In this document: positions 22,672 through 32,200 of the stretch, one piece after another
How positions within the stretch are numbered: the first letter of the stretch is position 1
How the letters are laid out: each line of letters begins with the position of its first letter
From: Lachnospiraceae bacterium
GTDB lineage: Bacteria; Bacillota; Clostridia; Lachnospirales; Lachnospiraceae
Direction of reading: 5' to 3'
NCBI GenBank assembly: GCA_017553505.1
Contig: JAFZLD010000010.1
Location: 124,001 to 188,000 of the forward strand
DNA length: 64,000 nucleotides
Made by a program: the position numbers and the translations under genes
The notes under the pieces: model-generated
Databases searched by the model: none
Told to the model about the DNA's origin: nothing
What the model saw: the letters and a program-made list of their open reading frames with translations, nothing else

Positions 22672-23883
22672 GTGGAAAGTAACAAACAGAGAGTAGTAAT
22701 CACAGGCCTTGGCATCACATGTGCCATCGGCAACAACAAAGAAGAAGTGCTTAAGTCCCTTTACGAAGGCAAGACCGGCGTCGGCAAGATCACACTTTTT
22801 GAAGCAGAGAAGCTTACAAGCGACATGTTCGGCGAAGTAAAGGCAGACATCCCCTACAGAGTAAGAGAGCTCGACAAGCCTTCCAGAATGGAAATCCTTA
22901 CAGACAGACTTATCGACCAGCTCCTTGAAGACTCAGGCATTACAGCCGAGGAAATCGACTCGCTCGATGAAAGAGCAATCATGTCGATGGCGACTTCCGT
23001 AGGCAGCAACACACACCTTATCGAGTACACAAGCGATATCGCGGAAGGAAAGTACATCCCTCAGAGATTTGCGGACTATCCCAAGTACATGGTTAAGCCC
23101 TTCCAGGACAAGCTTAGAATCGGCGGACAGTACTTCATCAACAACTCAGCATGTTCCGCAGGCACTACCGCAATCTGTACAGCATTTTCAAAGATCAGAA
23201 GCGGCGAATGCGACCTCGCGGTTGTAGTGGGAATCGACCCCGCAACAGAGTTCTCCACATACGGATTCAACTCCATGAAGAACATGAACAAGGGCGTATG
23301 TACTCCCTTCGATAAGAACAGAACAGGAATCAACCTTGGCGAAGGCGGAGCCATTCTTTTGCTCGAATCTTACGAACATGCCAAAGAAAGAAACGCTAAC
23401 ATTCTCGCAGAAGTATACGGATACGGAATCGGTAACGACGCTTACCACAGAACCAGCCCCGATCCTACCGGCGAAGGCGCATACCGCACCATGAAGATGG
23501 CTCTTAAGGATGCAGGTCTTGAGCCCGAAGATATCGACTACGTAAACGCTCACGGAACAGGAACCGAGCACAACGACGCAATGGAACTTAAGGCAATGGA
23601 GATGCTTTTCGAAGGCAACAAAGAAAAGCCCGTTGTAGGTTCTACCAAGGATTTGACAGGTCACTGCCTGGCAGCGGCCGGAATGGTGGAAGCAGCCTTC
23701 TGTGTAATGGCAATCAACGACAAAAAGGTGTGGGGTAACAACCACTTAACCGAAGCAGAGGACACAGAGAACGCAGAATTACTTAACAAGCCCTATCGCG
23801 ACAAGAACGTCAGATATGCAATGTCCAACTCATTTGCTTTTGCCGGACATTCATCATCAATCATCATCGGGCAGTGCGGCTGA
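22672..23883 (+). CDS. Beta-ketoacyl-ACP synthase (FabF-type KS alpha)
   Basis: This 403-residue condensing enzyme has an intact Cys-His-His triad: Cys161 (NNSACSAG), His294 (NAHGTGTEHND) and His331 (DLTGHCLAAAG). It should elongate ACP-bound chains with malonyl-ACP in the cytoplasm. It starts at GTG 22672 with GGGGGT in front. It is followed 12 bases later by a second, Cys-less KS-like gene, the arrangement of a KS/chain-length-factor heterodimer in type II polyketide synthases. It is unlikely to be the housekeeping FabF, because that gene normally lies in a fab operon with fabH, fabK and accBC, which are absent here. Confidence 0.93.
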   Translation: MESNKQRVVITGLGITCAIGNNKEEVLKSLYEGKTGVGKITLFEAEKLTSDMFGEVKADIPYRVRELDKPSRMEILTDRLIDQLLEDSGITAEEIDSLDERAIMSMATSVGSNTHLIEYTSDIAEGKYIPQRFADYPKYMVKPFQDKLRIGGQYFINNSACSAGTTAICTAFSKIRSGECDLAVVVGIDPATEFSTYGFNSMKNMNKGVCTPFDKNRTGINLGEGGAILLLESYEHAKERNANILAEVYGYGIGNDAYHRTSPDPTGEGAYRTMKMALKDAGLEPEDIDYVNAHGTGTEHNDAMELKAMEMLFEGNKEKPVVGSTKDLTGHCLAAAGMVEAAFCVMAINDKKVWGNNHLTEAEDTENAELLNKPYRDKNVRYAMSNSFAFAGHSSSIIIGQCG

Positions 23884-23895
23884 AAGGAGTAGAGA

Positions 23896-24915
23896 ATGAA
23901 AGACTTATATATTTTGGATGCGGGCTGCATCAGCTCCCTCGGCGATTCGATGGATTCCTGCTGGGAGAATATCGGAAGCGAAGTTGAACTTGAGAAGAAT
24001 TACGACTTCGAAGTAAACATGCCTCCCAAGCTTAAGAGAAGCTCAGACAGATTTTCGAAGATGTACATGTCGGTTCTTGAGAAGCTTGTTAACAACAATA
24101 AAGAAACACTTGAGAAGTACCCCGCTGAGAGAATCGGAACCATCTTTTCTTCGGAATACGGTCCGGTGACCACGAACCTTCTTTTTGCAAGAGAAGTACT
24201 GGAAAAAGAACCTGAGATCTGCAGCCCGGCTAAGTTCTCCAACACCGTAGCAAATGCGTGCGTCGGAATCGCATGTATCGATCACGGCTACAAGGGCGTA
24301 AGCACAATGCTTCAGGGAAGCAACAGCTTAAGCTTCTCGGAAGACTTAATCAAAGAAGACAAGGCAGACTTAATCTTCAGTGCTTTTGCGGACGAGTACA
24401 GCGAAGAAGTTGTTAAGGCATTACACGACGCAGGCGATGAGCCCAGAAATTACTCGGAGAACTGCTCAATCTTTCTGGTAGGTAACGAGAACTTTAAAGA
24501 TCAGAGCATCTGCTCCATCAAGAAGATGGTCAACATGAATCTCGGCAGCAACACCAAGGAAAATGAAGCTACCAACGAAAGACGAATCAGAAAGTGCATT
24601 GAAAGATGCTTATCGGACGGAAAGCCCGTAGATGCGGTATTACATACATCAACCGATGACAGAATCGGCAGGCTTGAAACAAGAATTATGAAGGATATGT
24701 TCCCGGAAGTTCCGGTATCCGGCAAGGCCAACAAACTCGTCGGCGACATCATGGGAAGCAGCATCAACATGAACCTGGTACTCGGCACCATGTGCCTTAA
24801 GAAGAAGGAACTTAACGATAAGTTATTTGACGGAGTGAAGGCTTCTTGCAAGAGAATTCTTGTAACCGGTTACGACATCCTCGGCAATTATTCATGTGTA
24901 TTATTGGAGGCTTAA
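23896..24915 (+). CDS. Non-catalytic ketosynthase partner (chain-length-factor-like)
   Basis: This 339-residue protein aligns along the KS fold (NTVANACVGIACIDHGYKG, then LHTSTDDRIGRLETRIM, then VPVSGKANKLVGDIMGSS) but lacks the nucleophile: the Cys position falls in TMLQGSNSL with no Cys, and the second catalytic His (usually Gly-His) is Gly-Asp. Only the first His (LHTST) remains. It is 60 residues shorter than KS alpha. Known CLFs lack the Cys and set chain length as a heterodimer with KS. The gene directly follows KS alpha and precedes FabG with no gap, supporting that role. It may alternatively serve as a malonyl-ACP decarboxylase-like primer factor. Confidence 0.82.
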   Translation: MKDLYILDAGCISSLGDSMDSCWENIGSEVELEKNYDFEVNMPPKLKRSSDRFSKMYMSVLEKLVNNNKETLEKYPAERIGTIFSSEYGPVTTNLLFAREVLEKEPEICSPAKFSNTVANACVGIACIDHGYKGVSTMLQGSNSLSFSEDLIKEDKADLIFSAFADEYSEEVVKALHDAGDEPRNYSENCSIFLVGNENFKDQSICSIKKMVNMNLGSNTKENEATNERRIRKCIERCLSDGKPVDAVLHTSTDDRIGRLETRIMKDMFPEVPVSGKANKLVGDIMGSSINMNLVLGTMCLKKKELNDKLFDGVKASCKRILVTGYDILGNYSCVLLEA

Positions 24916-25626
24916 ATGGGAAGATTTGCAGGTAAAAAAGTATTGGTAACAGGCGCATCGAGAGGAATCGGTGCAGCCATCGTGGATGAATTTGTAAATG
25001 AAGGCGCAACCGTAGCGGCAACATACAACAGCCGTCCCGTAGAGAGCGACAAGTGCAAGTTCTATCACTTAAACGTAAGCGATGCCGAAGAGGTTAAGCA
25101 GGTTATCGGAAGCGTTAAAGAAGACCTCGGCGGAATTGACATTCTTGTCAACAACGCCGGCGTCACAAGCGACGGATTGCTCATGTTAATGACCGACGAA
25201 AACTGGGACAAGGTAATCCAGACCAACCTCTACGGATGCTTCAACGCAACTAAGGCAATCTTACCCGTAATGCTGGAGCAAAAGGGCGGCGTAATCGTCA
25301 ATGTAAGCTCCGTAGCAGGATTAAGACCCGGCGCAGGACAGGCCAACTACTCGGCATCCAAAGCCGGCATCGTAAGCCTTACACAGACCGCAGCCAAGGA
25401 AATGGGAAGAAGAAGGATCAGAGTTAACGCAGTAGCTCCCGGCTTCATCGAAACCGAAATGACAGCCAACATGAACCAGATGGAGCTCAAAGAAAGAGCC
25501 AAGACCATCCCCATGAGACGTCTCGGCCAGGCAAGAGAAATTGCCAAGACCGTTGCCTTCCTTGCAAGCGACGACGCTTCATATATTACCGGACAGACGA
25601 TAGTGGTTGACGGAGGATTGATTTAA
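24916..25626 (+). CDS. 3-oxoacyl-ACP reductase (FabG-type KR)
   Basis: This 236-residue short-chain dehydrogenase has [13 protein letters not shown] (NADPH binding), NNAGVTSDG, a catalytic Ser in VNVSSVAG and the YSASK motif with Tyr and Lys, then PGFIETEM. It should reduce the beta-keto group left by the KS pair to a hydroxyl, preparing for the dehydratases at 37540 and 37964. It begins directly after the KS-like gene stop, so the KS-CLF-KR trio is translationally coupled. Length and motifs are standard. Confidence 0.93.
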   Translation: MGRFAGKKVLVTGASRGIGAAIVDEFVNEGATVAATYNSRPVESDKCKFYHLNVSDAEEVKQVIGSVKEDLGGIDILVNNAGVTSDGLLMLMTDENWDKVIQTNLYGCFNATKAILPVMLEQKGGVIVNVSSVAGLRPGAGQANYSASKAGIVSLTQTAAKEMGRRRIRVNAVAPGFIETEMTANMNQMELKERAKTIPMRRLGQAREIAKTVAFLASDDASYITGQTIVVDGGLI

Positions 25627-25630
25627 AGGA

Positions 25631-26272
25631 ATGAGTGCATTGGAAACTATATATACACGAAGCAGCTGCAGATGCTTTCAGGACAAGCCCCTTGAAGATA
25701 AGGATATAAGAACCATTCTTGAGGCAGGCGTAGCTGCTCCGACTGCACACAACACGCAGGGTTACAAAATCGTAGTAATTAAAGATGAAAAGGTTAAGGA
25801 AGCTTCGGAAGCAATTCTTTCCGAGATGAACCAGTACTCCAAATGGGGTATCCCGATGGGAAGCGGCAAAAGAAGCGCAAGAATCTTAAGAGACGCTCCC
25901 GTAAACTTCTTCCTTTTCGTAAAGAAGAACACATTTTTTAAAGCAGAAAGACTTCCGATGGAAGTACCCGAAAGCTATTTGGAATACATAGAGCATCAGA
26001 ACCAAATGCAATCCGTAATTTCGGTAGGAACAGTAATTGAGAATATGCTTCTTGCGGCGGAAGAACTTAAACTCGGAGCCGTTTGTATTTCGGAAATATC
26101 TTACGCCATGAACTTCTGCAAATCATATTTCGAAGACGTAATCGATCTTGACGAATATGAATTCGCTTCTTCCCTGGCACTTGGATACAAAGAAGATGTC
26201 CCTTACGGCAGGGCAAGAAAGAAAACGGTAGAAGAACTGGTAGTAATGCATGATAAACAATTGGTAATGTAA
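25631..26272 (+). CDS. Nitroreductase-family flavoprotein
   Basis: This 213-residue FMN enzyme of the nitroreductase fold has TRSSCRCFQDKPLEDKDI at the start (family signature for FMN phosphate binding), AAPTAHNTQGYKIVVI, and ENMLLAAEELKLGAV with the conserved Gly. Within NRPS and RiPP clusters such proteins often oxidise thiazoline or oxazoline rings or reduce double bonds. No cyclisation domain is seen in the NRPS here, so reduction or oxidation of the polyene, or generation of an unsaturated amino acid, are equally possible. It lies between FabG and the NRPS, five bases after FabG. Confidence 0.83.
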   Translation: MSALETIYTRSSCRCFQDKPLEDKDIRTILEAGVAAPTAHNTQGYKIVVIKDEKVKEASEAILSEMNQYSKWGIPMGSGKRSARILRDAPVNFFLFVKKNTFFKAERLPMEVPESYLEYIEHQNQMQSVISVGTVIENMLLAAEELKLGAVCISEISYAMNFCKSYFEDVIDLDEYEFASSLALGYKEDVPYGRARKKTVEELVVMHDKQLVM

Positions 26273-26295
26273 CAGACAATAATGGGTGAGGAAAC

Positions 26296-29200
26296 ATGAA
26301 AGAAAGCTATGACGAATTAAGTAAGCTGTTTGATACGGTTTTAAAGAGCAACAAGGGCGCTTCATCGGCAGACGGAAAAAATTTCTTGGAAATGGGCGGT
26401 GATTCCGTAAAGGCCATGCACTTGGTTGCCGAAGCCAGAAAACTTGGATATGACATCTCCATGGAAGACATTCTGTCAAACAGCTCGATTGAAAAACTGA
26501 TCGAAAAAGGAAAGAAAAAGAACCTTGAGCTCTGGGCACCTTACAACGCAGGAACCCACGAATTAAGCTTCGATGCGGCAGACGGTTACAACACTCTTTC
26601 TTTCGACATAAACGGTTTTGACACAGAAACATATGAAAAGACTCTCAAGGCATTAATCGAGACCAACAGCATTTTGAGAGCGGTAAGAGAAGATAGCAGC
26701 GTAACGATCTTATCTTACGACGAATATTTGGAAAGCGACAACAAGAGCTTCACATTTGCGACGGAAGAAGCTGAAAACGGAACAAAGATTACAGTTACGG
26801 CAGACGTTAACTTAAGCGACTTCCATTCACTTAATGTAATTTACGAAAGATTTACAAAGCTTTACACCACAATCAAAGAACAGGGCGAGAGCGGCGAAAT
26901 CGAAGCGGCAGCACCTTTCTTTTACTGGGACAGCTTAAGAGAAAAGCTTAGCGAGAACTACAAGTTCTTTAACGAGATTTCGGACAAAGAAAGTGCTCCG
27001 GTTAAGCCTCGCGAGACGACTTCCGAGCGGGAAAAGATCGGTAAGGAAAAATCCGTATCCGACATCTTCAGAGCCTTCCAGGAAATCATGGCAGAGAACT
27101 TTGACTCGGACGATATCACTCTTCACTTCTACAATTCAAACAGAGTATATCCCGACGATCTTGCGGATTTTTCTAACACCATAGGCAATTTTGAAGCACC
27201 TTCAACATACACATTCGGGAAAGAGGAATATTTAAACTATGAAGAAGTTTCGGCGCAGAATAACCACTACTGTGAATATAACGACGATTCTTGCAGCTGC
27301 GGCTTTGAGTATATACCGGGTAGTAAGGCAGCAGAATCGGAAGATTTCTCGGCTCCCGAAGTAACTTGCGAGCGAGAGATTAAAGAGCAGGTATTCTTAG
27401 AGGTTTCGGAAGAAGCTGACGGATACGGCCTCAAGTTAAGCCGCGAAGAGGGAACTCCCGAACTTATGGGCGAACTCATTACGGCAATCAACAATCCCGA
27501 GATTAAGACAGACAAAAACTACGGTAACGCCGGCGGCACCGCCAAGGACAAGGCAGCCATCATCGAAAAGTTCGGCGCAGACAACGTAGAAAGAATTTAC
27601 CGCCTCCAGGACGTTCAGAAGGGTATGCTATACCACTCCCTCGAGAAGGCGGGCAACAACGAATATAAGATGCAGTACCGTATCCACATGGGATTCTATA
27701 TGGATGCAGAACTTGCAGAAGAAGCAATAAATGTAGTTTCCGACAAGTATGCGGCTCTTCGTACATCAATCGTGTACAAGAAAGTCACAGAGCCCATGCA
27801 GGTAGTGCTTAAGAACAGAAAACCCATCGTTGAGGTGGTAGAAGTTAACGGCGACATCACAGAGGAACTTGTTAACGAATACGTGGAAAGAGATCTTAAC
27901 AGAGCTCTCGACCTCGAGGACAGCCCTCTCTTCGCGGTAACGATTCTTAACAACTACAAGACAATGGAAATGATTTGGAACTTCCACCACATCCTTATGG
28001 ATGGCTGGAGCCTTCCGGTAGTATTTGGTGACTTCCATCAGTATTACGAGAACCTTCTCTACGGCGAAGACATCGACTACAGACCCACAGACAGTTACGA
28101 GCGTCACATCAATAAGCTCTATACAAGAGACATCAAGGCCGGCATGAAGTTCTGGAGCGAGTACCTTTCAGACTACGACGACGATACTTACATCACTCCC
28201 ATCAATCCCGCGAAGGATCAGGGAAATGCCAAAGAAAGATTCACGAAAGTATTGTCCGACAAGGTTCAGAAATCCGTTCAGAAGCTTGCAAACAGCCTCG
28301 GCACAACGGTTAACACCATCATCGAAGCTACACTCGGTATCGTACTTCAGAAGTATAATTGCAGCGACGACGTGGTATTCGGTAAGGTTACCTCAGGACG
28401 AGACCTTACGGTAGACGGAGTGGAGCGCGAAGTAGGTTTATTCGTAAACACTCTTCCCGTACGAGTTAAGAACGAAGGCTACACCGTAAGAGAACTCCTT
28501 GAGAAGGTCAAAGAAAACGACATCAACAGCAACAAGTACGAGTATTGTTCTTTGTCCCAGATCATCAGAGAGATTGGCAATAACCCCATCAGAATCATCT
28601 ACGCTTACGAAAACTTCATGAACGCGGATGCACTCATGGACAACCTTGACGGAATCGAATCCAAGAACTTAAGAGACGATACCAACTACGATATCAGCTT
28701 TGTAATCAATAATACCAATAAGCTTGAGTGGAACATTACTTACAACACAAGCATCTACGGCGAGGAAGAAATCGCCCGCCTGGCTGATTGTATCGAAAGA
28801 GTAATGACTGAGCTTCCCAAGAACCTCAATAAGCCGGTAGCGGAAGTCGGCATGGTATCCAAGAAAGATACCGCTATCATCACCAAGAAGTTCAACGACA
28901 CCTTAAGGGATTACCCCGGTGACAAGACCGTCAGCGAACTCTTCAAGGAAGCGGTTGATAAGTACCCTGACAACATAGCTCTTCGTTACTACGACGAAAG
29001 CTACACATATACAGAACTCGATAAGTTATCCGACGAATATGCGACGGAACTTAAGAGTCACGGAATCAGCGAAGGACACAACGTATGCTTCATGGCTTAC
29101 AAGGAAGTCAAGACGATTGCTTACATCATCGCAATCCTTAAGCTCGGCGGAGTATACATCCCCCTCGATCCTCACAACCCTCCGGAGCGTATCAAGTACA

Positions 29201-32200
29201 TTATCGAGAACTCCGATGCGGTAGCAGTGCTCGATCCCAAGGGCGAGAACAAGTTCTTTGACGAAAAGATATTACCCAACAAGAAGGAAAACCGCGAGGT
29301 GGCATACATGATGTACACTTCCGGAACCTCAGGCGAACCCAAGGCTTGCGTGGTACTTCAGAAGGGTATCGTAAGACTTGTCAAGAACACCAATTACATG
29401 CAGCTTGACGAGACCACAAGAATGATGTCCGGAAGCTCAATGGCCTTCGACGCATCAACACTTGAAATCTGGGGCACACTCCTTAACGGCGGAACACTTG
29501 CTTTAATGGACACCGACGACATGATGACGGCTCAGAAACTTGAAGAGTTTACAAGACGCTACGACATCAACACGATGTTCATCACAACAGCTTTGTTCAA
29601 CCAGCTTATGGACAGCGATCCCACCATTCTCGGCACACTTCGTGAGCTTGCAACAGGCGGCGAAAAAATGTCCGAGAAGCACGCAAAGTTATTTATGGAC
29701 AACCATCCGAATACAAAGTTTATGAACGTGTACGGACCTACCGAGAACACAACATTTACAACCTTCGGAGAAGTTGACCTTAACAGAATTACACTCGGAA
29801 AACCTATTACCAACAGTACTGTATACATCATGAACGGTGGCGAACTTGCCCCCATCGGAGTATACGGCGAGCTTGTTACCGGCGGTGAAGGCGTAGCAAG
29901 AGGCTACTACAAGAATGAGGAGCTTACCAAAAAGGTCTTTGTTAAGAATCCTTTCGGAGCGGGAGTATTATATCGCACCGGTGACAAAGCAAGATTTTTA
30001 CCAAACGGTGAAATCGAATTCGCAGGACGAATCGATCACCAGGTTAAGATAAGAGGCTTCAGAATCGAGCCCGAAGAGATTTCCAAGAAAGTACAGGAAA
30101 TCGACAGCATCGTATCATGCGTAACCGTTATCGACGGCGAGAAGAAGATCAAAGCATATTACGTAGCATCCAAAGAAATGGATAACACCGAAATCTTCGA
30201 TCTTCTCAAGGAAAAGCTTCCGGACTACATGGTACCCAGATATTACATGCAGCTTGACGAAATCCCCGTTAACATCAACGGAAAGACCGATTACAAGAGA
30301 CTGCCCGATATCGCGGAACCCATCAAGAGACAGTACGTAGCACCCGTAAGCGACGACGACAAGAAAATCGTAAACGCATTTGAACGAATTCTGGACATTG
30401 ACAACATAGGTATGGAAGATGACTTCATCGAACTTGGCGGCAACTCCCTCATGGCAGTTAGACTTGCCAACGAAATCGAAGAGGTATTCGGGCAGAGAAT
30501 CGAACTTCGCCACATCATGGAAGAGAGAACACCTGCCAAGATCTTAGGCATCATCAAGACCGAAGGTCGTGCGGTTGTAGCAATTCCCAAGGCAGAAGTT
30601 AAGGACGAATACGAAATGTCTTCCGTACAGAAGCGAATGTTTATCCTTCAGAAGACCAACCCCGAGACAACTCAGTACAACATCCCCATCGTACTCAGCT
30701 TTAAGGAGAAGATGGACATCGAGAAGCTCACCGGTGCGGTCAAAGAATTAGTCAGAAGACACGAAGCATTAAGAACCAAATTCTATATCAAGGACGAAGC
30801 ATTTTTCCAAAACGTTACCGATGAAAACATCGAGGTAACAGTTTATGCAAACACACCTTTTGACGAAGTATGGGAAAAATTCCTGGCACCCTTCGACCTT
30901 GAGAAAGAATTACCTTTCCGAGCTGCGATTCTTGTGGACAAATCCGCTACTTACCTCCTTATGGATATGCACCACAGCATCGCAGACGGTGCTTCGACTA
31001 CCATAATCATGAAAGACCTTCTCACACTGTACAGAGGCGGCGAACTTCCCGAGCAGAAGTTCCAGTACAAGGACTACAGCGAATGGCTTAAGACCTACGA
31101 TTTTGAGAAGGAAAAAGAATACTGGTTAAAAGAATTTGCCGACGAAGTCACACCTCTTGATTTACCTTACGACTTCGAACGAGGCAAAAGAAAAACATAC
31201 GCAGGCAACACCATTAAAAAGAGCATTACTTCCGAAGATATCAAGTATATCGCAGAGAAGTGTCACGTAACCGAATATGCAGTACTCATGGCAGCGTGGT
31301 TCATGCTTCTTAAGATGTACACCAGACAGGAAGATATGACAGTGGGCACCCCGGTTGTGGGACGCGTTCACTCAGAGATTAACGATACGGTCGGAATGTT
31401 CGTAAATACGATCCCCGTAAGAGTATCTCAGGTTGAAGGCCTTACCCTCGAAGAGTTCATTAAGAGTCTCGGCGAGAAGACCATTAAGGCATTCGAGAAT
31501 CAGGAGTATCCTCTCTACGAAATGATCGACGCACTCGGAATTCCGAGAAACACAGACAGAGAGCCTTTATTCGATGTACTGTTCGCAGTCAGAGACCAGA
31601 GAGAAGAAAGCATCCTTACTCAGTTTGGCGCAGAGAACGTTGAACTTACCGGCGACACCGCCAAGTTCGACCTCACAATGGAAGTTCAGGTCAACAAAGA
31701 AAATTACGTACTCGGACTTGAGTACAGCACAGACCTCTTCTTACAGGACACCGCCGAACGCATCCTTAACAACTATGCATGCGCATTAAGCGTAATGAAA
31801 GATAACCTGCAGTCACTGACAGAAGACATCGAAATCATCGATGCAGAGGAAAAAGAAACAATCCTCACAAAGTTTAACGACACATTCGTTCCTTATGAGA
31901 ACAATGTATGCGTCGACGAAGTCTTCGACAGATATGCAAGAAAGAACCCCGACAAGATCGCCATAGGTGACGAGAACAAGGAAGTAACCTACAAAGAAGC
32001 TTCCGAGATTACCGACAGAGTGGCGGCAGAGCTTAGAAAGCTCGGTGTAAGACATAACGATGCGGTAGCGATTGAGGCTGAAAGATCGGCAGACACCATC
32101 TTACTCTTCATAGCAACATTAAAGGCCGGAGCGGTTTATGTACCGATTGAATCGGACATGCCGGCCGAGAAAATTAAGTACATGCTTGATAACTGTAACG

